DNA of 64,000 nt from NCBI GenBank assembly GCA_007118145.1, contig SKSD01000001.1:18415-82414 (forward strand), written 5' to 3'. The notes below the pieces were generated by a model. That model ran no database searches and was not told the origin of the DNA. It saw only the letters and a program-made list of their open reading frames with translations. A program made the position numbers and the translations under genes. Source of the stretch: Halobacteriales archaeon (GTDB taxonomy: Archaea > Halobacteriota > Halobacteria > Halobacteriales > SKSH01). Positions 26,908 through 36,942 of this stretch are shown in pieces. The first letter of the stretch is position 1. Each line of letters starts with the position of its first letter.

Positions 26908-28653
26908 TCAAGTCTCGTGGATGCGCTCACCACGGCTGAGACGTTCGGCGATGGTGAATGTCTGTTCACCCGACCGCCTGGTGGGTGTGTGTGCTGCGAG
27001 ATACCGCGTGGTGGCGATGAGGTGTATATCCGCACGTTCGTCTGGTGTGGTTCTGAGGTACTGGGTGAACGCAGCCTCGAGGTTCTGCCTGGTGTGAAAG
27101 CCAACATCCTCACGCAGAAGAACCGTCCCGAGTTCATTCATCAGTGCCGCGACCGATCCATCGGCAGCGAGATATTCAGCAACGAGCCTGCCAGAACGGT
27201 TGACTTCCTCGTCCGATTCGACCTCGAACGTCTCGAGCAATTCCTCGAGGATATCATCAGGGTGTCGATCACCCTCGGGTTCGGGCAGACGCTGCGGAGG
27301 TGTGTTCAAAAAGCGGTCGAGATAGATCGCCATGGCCCCGTCGAAGAGTCCGCGATATGCTTCAACGGCAGATGTCCGCTGTGTCAGGCTATCGACTGCG
27401 TTGAGGTACGTATACGTGTGATGGACGGTATTCCAGTCGTTGAACTCATTCGCCGTCCCGAACTGTGCGACACGTTGCGCCCCGGCGTCTGTGAGGATGC
27501 CAGCCAACTGACTCGCTGTGGCACCGTCTGCGATCGCGTCGGTGAGCGCGTCAATGATCGCACCTGGGTCGTCACCGAGGATGACATCATAGAACCCGTC
27601 GGGTTCCGTCCATTGACGTCCCTCACCCGCCTCGACCAGCGAGTCAAGCTGCTCTGCCGCATCGAAGCACATGGATGCCAGATCGATGGGTTGGCGCCAT
27701 GCTGAGCGTTCCTCTGCGCGGTCGGCACCTGCCAGGCCAGGTACGAGACTGGGGAGAACCTGCTCAGCGTGATCCCATCCGATATGATCGAGCATCTCGA
27801 GTGCCTTGTTGATGAAGTCGATACGGTGACCGGCATCCAGGTAGAGATGATCCGTCCCGGCGGCGACGAGTATCCCTGTGATCGTATCCTCGTCCAGACC
27901 TGCCCGGATGGCTGCCCTGATGATCCGCTCACCACCGTCATCGTCTCGTACATCGATACTTCGTCTGAACCATCGCTTCAGACGGTCGGACGAGACATCG
28001 GTGTTCGACAGCGATTCCTGGCTGAAAAACGGTGCCTGTCCGGCACTGTCATCTGCGACCTCTGACAGTCCAACGAACAGTGCTCTTCGTCGATCATCTG
28101 GTCTGAGATGTTCCAGCAGGTTGGCCATGACTCCGAGGGTCGTCAACCCACTCCCCCAGCCAGCCTCACGGTACATCGTACCGAATCTAACACCTATCTC
28201 GAGTGGTACCGTCGCCTCGACCGCTGCATCATCGAGGCCGATGACGGATTTGGCGATGATGAGGCTGATATCCTCTCGCAGCCCGTGTTCGAGGCGTTCA
28301 CGCCAGTGTGTCTCATCATCGTGAGTCTGCACCGGTTCGGGTGAGACGTAGACCGAGCCATTTCGCACCTCGACCGGATAGGTGGGTACGTCATCGGCAA
28401 AGGGATCGAGGGTATCACCACACGAGAGTTCGAATCGGGCGTGATGCCAGGGACAGGTGAGGATTCCGTCCTCGACGGTCCCATCGGTGAGTGGAAACCC
28501 CATATGTGGACACCGAAGATCGGTCGCGTAAAACGCATCCTCGTGATGGAACAGTCCGATCGCCCGCCCATCGATGGTCACCACGGTCGGACTCTCTGCT
28601 TTTGCGTCCTCGACACTTCCAACCCTGACGAAGCCCTCGGCAACCTCGCTCAT
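26908..28653 (-). CDS. Rieske [2Fe-2S] protein with large helical C-terminal domain
   Basis: 581 residues. Residues 8-105 form a Rieske ferredoxin domain with both ligand pairs, CPH (Cys48, His50) and CPWHH (Cys67, His70), of the soluble oxygenase-ferredoxin kind. The remaining 470 residues are acidic, helical and contain scattered His motifs ([25 protein letters not shown]) that could be a metal or substrate site. I do not recognise this domain. No membrane segment or signal peptide. The architecture suggests a cytoplasmic oxidoreductase with a built-in electron-transfer module. Confidence 0.82.
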   Translation of the reverse strand: MSEVAEGFVRVGSVEDAKAESPTVVTIDGRAIGLFHHEDAFYATDLRCPHMGFPLTDGTVEDGILTCPWHHARFELSCGDTLDPFADDVPTYPVEVRNGSVYVSPEPVQTHDDETHWRERLEHGLREDISLIIAKSVIGLDDAAVEATVPLEIGVRFGTMYREAGWGSGLTTLGVMANLLEHLRPDDRRRALFVGLSEVADDSAGQAPFFSQESLSNTDVSSDRLKRWFRRSIDVRDDDGGERIIRAAIRAGLDEDTITGILVAAGTDHLYLDAGHRIDFINKALEMLDHIGWDHAEQVLPSLVPGLAGADRAEERSAWRQPIDLASMCFDAAEQLDSLVEAGEGRQWTEPDGFYDVILGDDPGAIIDALTDAIADGATASQLAGILTDAGAQRVAQFGTANEFNDWNTVHHTYTYLNAVDSLTQRTSAVEAYRGLFDGAMAIYLDRFLNTPPQRLPEPEGDRHPDDILEELLETFEVESDEEVNRSGRLVAEYLAADGSVAALMNELGTVLLREDVGFHTRQNLEAAFTQYLRTTPDERADIHLIATTRYLAAHTPTRRSGEQTFTIAERLSRGERIHET

Positions 28654-28819
28654 CTAGCCTCACCTCGTTTGCTCAACCTCCACTGTGCGTCCGAAGCAGC
28701 CCTACCGGGTTGCTCTCGAGTATGTGTGCTACATTGACTCATAGCATGCTGTTCGGTCGCATCGCTCAAAACGCTTCGCTGAAGGAACCTTTGGTAAGAT
28801 ATCGGAGAAGACGGTGCAT

Positions 28820-30202
28820 CTATGCCTTCCGACCGGCTCCAACGGCACTCTCACCGACGGGATCGTGTCCCTCGATGACCTCTTGACCATCCAAATATGG
28901 ACGGAGTACCTCGGGGACGGTGACCGTGCCGTCGTCGTTCTGGTAGTACTCGAGGATGGCGACAACCGTGCGTGGCAGTGCGATACCTGACCCGTTGAGT
29001 GTGTGCAGGTAGTCCGCAGATTCGTGTCGCTCAGCCCGATATCGCAACCCTGCCCGTCGCGCCTGAAAGTCACCGAAGTTCGATACACTCGATACCTCGA
29101 GCCATCGACCACCAATCTCGGGTCCATCGGGCATGTCATCAGCCGGTGCCCACACCTCGATGTCGTACTTCTTCGCCTGTTGGAACCCCATGTCACCCGT
29201 ACACATGTGCAGGACCCGATAGGGGAGTTCGAGGCGTTTGAGCACCTCCTCGGCCTCCTCACGCAGTCCCTCGAGACGCTCGAAGCTCTCTTCCGGCCGG
29301 ACGAAGTTGACGAGTTCAACCTTGTTGAACTGGTGTACGCGTACATATCCGCGTGTCTCGGTTCCGTGCTCACCCGCCTCACGACGGAAGTTTGGGGAGA
29401 ACGCCTGGTGCTTGATCGGGAGATCGTCGTCAAGGAGGATCTCATCTCGGTACATGTTGGTCACCGGTACCTCTGCGGTGGGTAGTAACCAGAGGTCGCT
29501 ATCGTCGTATGGCTCATCATTGGCACCACCGATGCGGTAGGCGTCCTCGACGAACTTCGGGAACTGTCCCGTGCCCCGCATCGACGCACTGTTGACGGCT
29601 ATCGGTGGGAACACGTCGGTGTACCCCTGCTCGCGGTGTAGGTCGAGCATGAACTGGATGAGTGCGTACTCAAGACGTGCGCCATCGCCCTTGAGGAACT
29701 GAAAGCCACCACCGGCCACCTTCGCGCCACGTTCGAAATCGATAATCTCGAGCTCCTCACCGAGGTCGTAGTGTGGGATCACCGGATCTGAAAGTTCACG
29801 GGGGGCGTCGAACCCCCAGCGATCCACCTCGACGTTGTCCGTCTCATCCTCGCCCACGGGGACGCTCTCGTGGGGGATGTTCGGCAGCTCGAACAGTGCC
29901 GCATCAAGCTCTGCCTCGAGTGTGTCAGCCCGTTGTTCGACCTCCTCGAGCGATTCCTTGAGTTCACCCGAGCGTTGAATATGTTCCTGCGCTGCCTGCT
30001 CATCACCGGCGCGTTTGAGCTCACCGATCTTCTCGCTGATACGGTTTCGTTCGTGGCGCAAGGAATCTCCCTCGGCTTTCAGCTCTCGCCACTCCTCGTC
30101 GATGGCGAGGACTTGATCAAGGTCGATCCCCTCGACACCCTTCACCTCGATGGCCCACCGCACGCGCTCTGGCTCCTCTCGTAACACGTCACGATCGAGC
30201 AT
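28820..30202 (-). CDS. serS: Seryl-tRNA synthetase
   Basis: Class II aminoacyl-tRNA synthetase charging tRNA-Ser. 460 residues, bacterial/eukaryotic type rather than the methanogen type. N-terminal coiled-coil arm for the long variable arm of tRNA (about 30-105), then motif 2 ([25 protein letters not shown]) and motif 3 ([20 protein letters not shown]). ATG at 30202 gives [15 protein letters not shown], the standard start. Confidence 0.97.
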   Translation of the reverse strand: MLDRDVLREEPERVRWAIEVKGVEGIDLDQVLAIDEEWRELKAEGDSLRHERNRISEKIGELKRAGDEQAAQEHIQRSGELKESLEEVEQRADTLEAELDAALFELPNIPHESVPVGEDETDNVEVDRWGFDAPRELSDPVIPHYDLGEELEIIDFERGAKVAGGGFQFLKGDGARLEYALIQFMLDLHREQGYTDVFPPIAVNSASMRGTGQFPKFVEDAYRIGGANDEPYDDSDLWLLPTAEVPVTNMYRDEILLDDDLPIKHQAFSPNFRREAGEHGTETRGYVRVHQFNKVELVNFVRPEESFERLEGLREEAEEVLKRLELPYRVLHMCTGDMGFQQAKKYDIEVWAPADDMPDGPEIGGRWLEVSSVSNFGDFQARRAGLRYRAERHESADYLHTLNGSGIALPRTVVAILEYYQNDDGTVTVPEVLRPYLDGQEVIEGHDPVGESAVGAGRKA

Positions 30203-30256
30203 TGACTTGCATTCGCTACCACCTGGGTACACAAAAACCGTATCGCTTGTCGCTGT

Positions 30257-31171
30257 TCACTCTGCAGGTGGAACGACCACGTTCTCCGCAGCGTGATAGT
30301 AGACGTGCCCGAGGGTTGCGAAGATGACCAACAGCCCAACAGCGATCGTCAGCAATATGGCTACGATCGGGAAAATCGAGAGGATCGCCCCGGCGATACC
30401 AAGTGGGTTCGTCCCGATACCGAGATAGAAATCGATCGCCAGGATGACCGTGATCATCAGCGCCACAAAGAAGCCAAACAGGCCGGCAAGGACGAATACC
30501 GCCGCGACTGCCTTCCCATAGAACCGGGTACGCATGAACTTGAGCACACGACCGGGGCGGTAGGATGTCGCCAGATCAATCGACCCGGTATACAGTGTCA
30601 AGATGGCTGGCCAGATGAGTAACAAGATGAGCCCAACACCGTAGACGGGTATCGCTCCGACGGGGTCGACGGTGACAAGCACCTCATAGGGTCCGATGTG
30701 GACGATATGCGTCGGCTCGACGAGGTAGAAATTGGCGAGATAGAGGTAGACGATACTGGGTAACCAGTAGACGACGAATCCGCTGAGGAATAACCTGAGT
30801 CCATCACCCATGTATGAGGTGATATCGACCATCTCGGGGGTGCTATCACGCCCCCGCGCTGCGAAGTTACCGAGGTTCAGACAGTAGCCCAGGAGTGCGA
30901 ACAGTGGGAGCAGCAACCAGGAGGTCGCCACCAGCATAGCGGCGATCAACACCGGTTTGTACCCGCGTTTCATCGTGAAGGCGAACCCGAACTCGGTGAG
31001 GCTCAACTCGGTCTGAAGCCGGCCGCGTGTCACCTCATCAGTCATGAGACCCTCAACCTCGTCGTACTCGTCAACGTCTCCAAGGTCTACGTGGGCCAGG
31101 TCAGCCTCACACGCCAGACACGATGGATCCGCGGGATGAACCCATAACCCACATTCCGGACAGTGCGGCAT
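30257..31171 (-). CDS. DUF4013 membrane protein with N-terminal zinc ribbon
   Basis: 304 residues. An N-terminal zinc ribbon (CPEC at 4-7, CLAC at 18-21) is followed by an acidic linker and a DUF4013 domain with about six membrane helices (GYKPVLIAAMLVATSWLLL onward; last at GLLVIFATLGHVYYHAA). Function unknown; DUF4013 proteins are common in Halobacteria. Shares a short upstream region with the divergent MBL hydrolase gene. Confidence 0.82.
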   Translation of the reverse strand: MPHCPECGLWVHPADPSCLACEADLAHVDLGDVDEYDEVEGLMTDEVTRGRLQTELSLTEFGFAFTMKRGYKPVLIAAMLVATSWLLLPLFALLGYCLNLGNFAARGRDSTPEMVDITSYMGDGLRLFLSGFVVYWLPSIVYLYLANFYLVEPTHIVHIGPYEVLVTVDPVGAIPVYGVGLILLLIWPAILTLYTGSIDLATSYRPGRVLKFMRTRFYGKAVAAVFVLAGLFGFFVALMITVILAIDFYLGIGTNPLGIAGAILSIFPIVAILLTIAVGLLVIFATLGHVYYHAAENVVVPPAE

Positions 31172-31265
31172 TAGTGGAACTCCGGGTTCCTTCTGCCATA
31201 TACTTTAACTTCTTGTCGCGACAGCGAACGAGGCGGCTATACCGCGTGAGTGTGAACCCCGTGAT

Positions 31266-32174
31266 ATGGCGGTCGGTGACATCTCAAATGTTGATTCATC
31301 GGTGATGAGCGGCTGCTCGTATGTCGATACGGGGATGTATGATGTCTCGGACTATGGGGCGGTCTACCTACTGCATGACACACGGCCGACCCTGATCGAG
31401 ACCGGTATCGGGACGAACCACGAGGTGATACTCGACCTGATCACAGCGTCAGGGTTGACCCTGGATGACATCGAGTTTATCTGCCCGACACACGTCCACC
31501 TCGACCATGCGGGTGGTGCTGGTTTCCTCGCTGAGGCGTGTCCAAACGCAACGATTCTCGTACATACACGCGGTGTGCGACACCTGGTCGACCCCACCAG
31601 GCTGGTCGAGGGTACGAAGGCTGCTGTCGGTGACCAATGGCGCTATTATACCGAACCACTACCTGTCGACAAGTCGCGTATCGATGGGCTCGCTGACGGA
31701 GACACCATCGATCTCGGTGAACATTCACTCGAGGCGGTCGAGGTACCTGGTCACGCGAGGCACCAACACGCCTTTTATGTACCCGAGGCGGATGCGGTGT
31801 TCACCGCCGATGCTGCAGGTCTCTACGTACCTCACACACAGGAAATTCACCCAACCTCGCCACCCCCTGAGTTCGATCTCGAGCAATGCCTCCGCGATAT
31901 CGATCGACTGCAGTCACTCGACGTGAAGGCGATGTTTTACACACATTTCGGCGTGTCGACCGATCCGGAGATGCTCGAGCGCTATCGACACGTGTTGACT
32001 GAGTGGGTCGATACAGTCCGTGAGGCACTCCGATCGTCACCTGATACGGAGTCGGCGGTGGAGACGGTCGTCGAAGCTCACGCTCCGGTGGATGAATGGG
32101 GAGTCACGAAGGCGAGGGCTGAGACGGCGATGAACGTGAGGGGCGTCATCGGCTACCTACAGGGTCGAACGTAA
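31266..32174 (+). CDS. MBL-fold metallo-hydrolase
   Basis: 302 residues. Metal-binding motifs: CPTHVHLDHAGGAG (HxHxDH), VPGHARHQHAFYV, FTADAAG (bridging Asp) and YTHFG (final His). Longer than the hydrolase at 25455, with a C-terminal helical tail (EWVDTVREALRSS and on). Substrate unknown. Start at 31266 or the in-frame ATG at 31305, 13 codons later. Confidence 0.87.
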   Translation: MAVGDISNVDSSVMSGCSYVDTGMYDVSDYGAVYLLHDTRPTLIETGIGTNHEVILDLITASGLTLDDIEFICPTHVHLDHAGGAGFLAEACPNATILVHTRGVRHLVDPTRLVEGTKAAVGDQWRYYTEPLPVDKSRIDGLADGDTIDLGEHSLEAVEVPGHARHQHAFYVPEADAVFTADAAGLYVPHTQEIHPTSPPPEFDLEQCLRDIDRLQSLDVKAMFYTHFGVSTDPEMLERYRHVLTEWVDTVREALRSSPDTESAVETVVEAHAPVDEWGVTKARAETAMNVRGVIGYLQGRT

Positions 32175-32252
32175 CAGGGTCCTCGACACTACGTAGGGCG
32201 ACACCGCGTGGACTTCCGCTCGATTAATGTCATATGGGACGAACCATGAGAT

Positions 32253-34211
32253 ATGTCGACAATGCTCGATGCCGAACGGCGGTACGATGACGAGATCATC
32301 GGTGAGTCGCCGATCCCACGGACGTTCGAGGATGCTGCGAGGCGGTTCGAAGCCCGACCCGCTCAGATGTACAAGGGGGGTGTGTACGACCGGTCACTGA
32401 CCAATGCCGTCTTGGAGCCTGCGCCGCCAGGTGAGTATCGGACCATCACCTACGGTGATATGCGCGATATCGTCCAACATCTCGCTGCAGGGTTCCACGA
32501 CCTCGGTGTATCGCCTGACGATCGCATCGCCATGTTCGCCCACACTCGCATGGAGTGGGCACAGGCTGATTACGCATTACTCGCCACCGGGGCTGTCGTG
32601 ACCACGGTCTATCCCACCTCGTCGGTCAATCAGCTTGAGTTCCTGCTCGACCACCCGAGTGCGCGTGGGGTCGTGGCGGAGAACGCCGACCTTCTCGATC
32701 GCGTGCTCGAGGTGGAGGATGACATCCCGACACTCGAATGGATTGTCGTCATCGATGACATCGAGGATCACCCAGCTGCCAAGCGTGATAACGTCTACAC
32801 ACTGGCTGAGGTACACGATATCGGCGCCAAACGATTCGATCCGAGTGCGTACGAGTCATGGATCGATGCCAGGGAGTGGGACGATCTTGCGAGCATCATC
32901 TACACGAGTGGTACGACCGGCAGACCGAAGGGGGTCAAACTCACGCATGGTAACTTTAGGGCGAATATCAACCAGATTCGACGTCGGTTCGGCCCAAGGG
33001 ATGACAAGCCCCCAGGAACGCCTGCGATCACCGAGGAGACCCGTGTCGTCTCATACCTCCCCCTCGCACACGTCTTCGAACGCCTGGGCGGCCATTTTGT
33101 CATGTTCGCCTCGGGTGCGTGCGTGGCCTATGCCGAATCGCCAGATACGTTACAGGCAGACTTCGAACAGGTCGAGCCGACGGCAGCGACCTCGGTCCCG
33201 CGAGTCTACGAGCAGATGTACAAGGCGATCCGTGAACAGGCACAGTCGTCGTCGGTCAAGGCGAAGATCTTCAACTGGGCGACCGAGGTCGGTGAGGCAT
33301 ACCACCGAAGCGATGACCCAGGATTCGGATTGCGGACGAAACGAGCGATCGCAGACCGGTTGGTGTTCAAGAAGGTGCGGACCGCACTCGGTGGCCAACT
33401 CGATTTCATGATCAGTGGTGGCGGGAGTCTCTCACCTGACCTATGCGCACTCTATCACGGTATGGGACTGCCCATCCTCGAGGGGTATGGGCTGACGGAG
33501 ACCGCACCGGTGCTCACAGCGAACCCTCCAGAGGCCCCACAGATCGGCACCATCGGCCCTGCCCTGGTCGATGTCGAGACACGCCTGGACACGTCGGTAC
33601 GTGCCCCTGATGATGGTGATACGACAGCAGCAGTCGGTGAGCTGCTCGTCAAGGGACCGAACGTGACAGACGGCTACCTCGACAACCCAGATGCGAACGA
33701 GCGAGCGATTACCGACGATGGCTGGTTCCGAACCGGTGATATCGTCGAGGAACGCCCCGATGGCTACTTCGTCTTCAAGGAACGACTCAAGGAGATTATC
33801 GTCCTCACCACGGGCAAGAACGTCGCGCCGGCGCCGATCGAGGATGCGTTCGCACCGAGTCAGCTCGTCGAACAGTGCATGGTCGTCGGCAACGATCGAC
33901 CGTTCATCACCGCGTTGCTCGTCCCGAGCTTCGAGGGTATCGAACGGTGGGGGAAGCGAAACGATCACGACCTACCCGAGGAACGGGCCGACATCATCCG
34001 CGATCTGCGTGTTCGAACCGCGATAGCCGACCAGATCGATGCCGTGAACGAGCAGCTGGAATCCCACGAGCAGATCGAGGACTTCAGACTTGTCGAGGAG
34101 GAGTTCACCGAGGAGAACGACCTGTTGACCCCGACGCTCAAGAAGAAACGTCGCAATATTCTCAACCGTTACCGCGAAGAGGTCGAGGAGATGTACGTAG
34201 AAGCCGAGTGA
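32253..34211 (+). CDS. Long-chain acyl-CoA synthetase (AMP-forming)
   Basis: 652 residues, FAA1-like fatty acid activating enzyme forming acyl-CoA through acyl-AMP. P-loop IYTSGTTGRPKGVKLTHGN (about 216-234), GYGLTETAP, DGWFRTGDIV and the C-terminal hinge/lysine region FKERLKEIIVLTTGKNVAP. A GATTAATG box about 29 bp before the ATG suits a leaderless mRNA. Convergent with an acyl-CoA thiolase, so the pair likely serves fatty acid breakdown. Confidence 0.92.
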   Translation: MSTMLDAERRYDDEIIGESPIPRTFEDAARRFEARPAQMYKGGVYDRSLTNAVLEPAPPGEYRTITYGDMRDIVQHLAAGFHDLGVSPDDRIAMFAHTRMEWAQADYALLATGAVVTTVYPTSSVNQLEFLLDHPSARGVVAENADLLDRVLEVEDDIPTLEWIVVIDDIEDHPAAKRDNVYTLAEVHDIGAKRFDPSAYESWIDAREWDDLASIIYTSGTTGRPKGVKLTHGNFRANINQIRRRFGPRDDKPPGTPAITEETRVVSYLPLAHVFERLGGHFVMFASGACVAYAESPDTLQADFEQVEPTAATSVPRVYEQMYKAIREQAQSSSVKAKIFNWATEVGEAYHRSDDPGFGLRTKRAIADRLVFKKVRTALGGQLDFMISGGGSLSPDLCALYHGMGLPILEGYGLTETAPVLTANPPEAPQIGTIGPALVDVETRLDTSVRAPDDGDTTAAVGELLVKGPNVTDGYLDNPDANERAITDDGWFRTGDIVEERPDGYFVFKERLKEIIVLTTGKNVAPAPIEDAFAPSQLVEQCMVVGNDRPFITALLVPSFEGIERWGKRNDHDLPEERADIIRDLRVRTAIADQIDAVNEQLESHEQIEDFRLVEEEFTEENDLLTPTLKKKRRNILNRYREEVEEMYVEAE

Positions 34212-34215
34212 ACAC

Positions 34216-35364
34216 TCAGGCTGGGAATACCTCGAAGTCCATCGCCGCACCCTGACCGAAGCCGACACACAGCGTGGTCAGCCCAAGGCCACCACCACGA
34301 CGGCCAAGCTCGTGGATGAGCGTCACAGGGAGTCGTGCACCACTGGCTCCCAAGGGGTGACCGATCGCTATCGCCCCACCGTTGACATTGAGTTTCTCCG
34401 AAGGGATGTCCAGTTCGCGACGTGAGTAGACGGTCTGGCTGGCGAAGGCCTCGTTGATCTCGATGAGATCATACTCGTCGATCGAACGACCCGTTCGCTC
34501 GAGGAGGCCGCGTGTTGCCGGGACGGGTCCAATCCCCATCACCTGAGGGTCGACACCGGCGACATTGTTCGAACCGACCTCGGCGAGGATTGGGAGGTCG
34601 TGAGCGTGGGCGAACGCCTCACTGGTCACCAGCAAGGCGGCAGCCCCATCACTGATCTGTGAAGCGTTACCTGGTGTGACCGTCCCATCACCGACGAAGA
34701 CACTCGGTAACTGCGAGAGCACCTCGAGGTTCGTGTCTGGTCGGATACCCTCGTCCTCTGCCACCGTACCTGCCTCAGTCTCGATCGGGACGATCTCATC
34801 CGCGAATCGGCCATCGGTGGTCGCGGCATGCGCCCGTTCGTGACTGCGAAGCGCCCATTCATCCTGTTCCTCGCGACTCACCTCATAGCGTTCTGCGACG
34901 GCCTCTGCCGTCATGCCCATCTGCAGGCTCGGGAGGTTGTATAGTTCGTCGATCTCCGGGTGGATGTAGCCATACGCACTACCCATCTCGACCCGTGACA
35001 TATTCTCGACGCCACCGACCATGATCGCATCACGCTGTCCCGCCCGTATGGCATCGCTTGCGCTCATGATTGCCTGCATCGACGAGGCGCACCAGCGGTT
35101 GATCGTCGTCGCCGGGACCGACTCACCCAGATCGGACAATAGGGCGATGGCCCGTGCCATGTTGTTATCCTGTTCCTCGCGCTGCTGCGCACAACCCCAC
35201 ATGAGGTCGTCGATATGTTCACCGGAGAGTTCAGCATCATCGAGGATCGTGTTGATGAGCGGGATCGACAGGTCTTCTGGTCGCGTGTCTGCAAACGCAC
35301 CACCGTCCTTCCCCTGGGCTGTTCGGAGGGCGTGAGTAATCACTGGCGTCGTTTCAGCCGACAT
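34216..35364 (-). CDS. Acetyl-CoA acyltransferase (thiolase)
   Basis: 382 residues, degradative-type thiolase cleaving 3-ketoacyl-CoA. Active-site nucleophile Cys92 in NRWCASSMQA, His in IGHPLGASGAR and the second Cys in CVGFGQGAAM. The ATG at 35364 gives MSAETTPVITHALRTAQGK, the usual start; the open frame upstream overlaps the divergent promoter. Ends 5 bp from the acyl-CoA synthetase stop, on the opposite strand. Confidence 0.94.
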   Translation of the reverse strand: MSAETTPVITHALRTAQGKDGGAFADTRPEDLSIPLINTILDDAELSGEHIDDLMWGCAQQREEQDNNMARAIALLSDLGESVPATTINRWCASSMQAIMSASDAIRAGQRDAIMVGGVENMSRVEMGSAYGYIHPEIDELYNLPSLQMGMTAEAVAERYEVSREEQDEWALRSHERAHAATTDGRFADEIVPIETEAGTVAEDEGIRPDTNLEVLSQLPSVFVGDGTVTPGNASQISDGAAALLVTSEAFAHAHDLPILAEVGSNNVAGVDPQVMGIGPVPATRGLLERTGRSIDEYDLIEINEAFASQTVYSRRELDIPSEKLNVNGGAIAIGHPLGASGARLPVTLIHELGRRGGGLGLTTLCVGFGQGAAMDFEVFPA

Positions 35365-35448
35365 GGTCGGAGATTCGATGTGTGTACTTTTACGCTCGCT
35401 GTTTCGCGGCGAATCCCTTAAGCCGGTCTGGCGGCTACCTTTCTGTTT

Positions 35449-36765
35449 ATGAGTGATGAACATGTCGCCGTTGTCGAACTCCTGCTGACTGTGATGGCGT
35501 TTAACGATCACACTGAACTCGATGAAAACGACCTACCCCCACGCTTTAGGACCGTCTTCTGGAGTAACGGAGGGATAGAGCGTCCCCTGCCGGTGACAGG
35601 CGATGCAGCCCGAGCCGCGACGGGTGTTGATGAACCGTGGGAGGCGGTGAACGATCTCATGTTCACCGATCGTGACACCTTCACGGACACATTATCACTG
35701 AGTGATGAGTCGATGGCCCGAGAGTGGCTGGTCGCCCGCGTTGACCGTGCATACATCCAGTCGAACCCCACACTGACGTTCGTGCTCGAGGGTGAGACCG
35801 ACCTCGATCTTGATTACGAGGAGGCACGTGAGACTAACCGACCAATCCAGGCAGACCGCGTGTGGATCGATACACTGCTCGCAGAATACTTTGACGAGGA
35901 AGATGAGGAGATGCTCGATCTCGTCACCGTGCATGCCCCCGAGGAGGTGGCCATCACACTCGACGACCTCGTCCTGACCAGGGACCAAGAGGAGGAGATC
36001 CTCAAGATCGCAACCGCCATCGAACACCGTGCATACCTCGCTGAGATCGGTCTCCGCGAGATCGGCAAGTTGCTCTTCGTTGGTCCGCCGGGGACGGGAA
36101 AGACATCCGTCGCCCGGGCGTTGGCACAAGATCTCGACCTCCCGGTCGTCGAGGTACGCCTGTCGATGATCACCAGTCAGTACCTCGGTGAGACGGCGAA
36201 GAACGTCGATAAGACGTTCGAGGTGGCCAAGCGGTTGTCTCCGTGTATCCTGTTCATCGACGAGTTCGATTTCGTCGCGAAGACCCGACGTAGCGACGAA
36301 CATGCAGCCTTAAAGCGGGCGGTGAACACCCTGTTGAAGTCGATCGATGATATCAGCCTCATCGAACATGATGTATTGTTGATCGGTGCGACGAACCATC
36401 CAGATCAACTCGATTCTGCAGCCTGGAGACGTTTCGACGAGATCGTCAACTTCCCCAAGCCGGATGAGCCGATGCGTGCTGACATCCTCCGGGTGATCAC
36501 CCGGGAGATGACCATCAATGAGTTCGATCCAGAGGCAGTCGCGGCTGAGACCGAGGGGTTCACCGGGAGCGACCTGCGCCTCGTGCTCCGCGAGGCGGTG
36601 TTGGAGGCACTGACGGAGGGACGTCGTGAGCTGACGCAGGAGGACCTACTCGATGCGGTTGACGACTTCCACGAGCGTGACAACCTCCGCGAGCTAGATA
36701 CGATTGAGGGTGATCATGACGCACTCATCGCCGGTGGTGGTGATATCGCAGGTCACGATCACTGA
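35449..36765 (+). CDS. Single-domain AAA+ ATPase with novel N-terminal region
   Basis: 438 residues. Residues about 200-420 form a Cdc48/PAN-type AAA module: Walker A GPPGTGKTS, Walker B CILFIDEFDF, sensor 1 LLIGATNHP, and the ETEGFTGSDLRLVLREA helical lid. The first 190 residues are acidic and unrecognised. It lacks the coiled coil and OB domain of PAN and the second AAA domain of Cdc48. A CCTTAAGC box about 31 bp before the ATG is a possible promoter. The next gene is a 56-residue membrane protein 6 bp on. Confidence 0.88.
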   Translation: MSDEHVAVVELLLTVMAFNDHTELDENDLPPRFRTVFWSNGGIERPLPVTGDAARAATGVDEPWEAVNDLMFTDRDTFTDTLSLSDESMAREWLVARVDRAYIQSNPTLTFVLEGETDLDLDYEEARETNRPIQADRVWIDTLLAEYFDEEDEEMLDLVTVHAPEEVAITLDDLVLTRDQEEEILKIATAIEHRAYLAEIGLREIGKLLFVGPPGTGKTSVARALAQDLDLPVVEVRLSMITSQYLGETAKNVDKTFEVAKRLSPCILFIDEFDFVAKTRRSDEHAALKRAVNTLLKSIDDISLIEHDVLLIGATNHPDQLDSAAWRRFDEIVNFPKPDEPMRADILRVITREMTINEFDPEAVAAETEGFTGSDLRLVLREAVLEALTEGRRELTQEDLLDAVDDFHERDNLRELDTIEGDHDALIAGGGDIAGHDH

Positions 36766-36771
36766 CTGACG

Positions 36772-36942
36772 ATGCCCGCAGCCGATGTGCGTCGGGCGGT
36801 ACGCTACCTGCTCGTGGTGCTCATCGCGTACGTCTTGATCGCCATCGGCACCGGTAGGGGCATCCGCGTCCTCGAGTTGCTCGTCTTCATGGCCGGTCTC
36901 CTGGCGCTGTTTATCGCTGCAACCAGGCTGATGGACTACTGA
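36772..36942 (+). CDS. Small two-helix membrane protein
   Basis: A 56-residue protein: MPAADVRRAVRYLLVVLIAY with a first helix at 10-27, a second at 35-52 and a short LMDY end. Six bases after the AAA ATPase stop, so probably in the same transcript. Not recognised. Its last bases overlap the convergent DUF5787 gene. Confidence 0.65.
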   Translation: MPAADVRRAVRYLLVVLIAYVLIAIGTGRGIRVLELLVFMAGLLALFIAATRLMDY

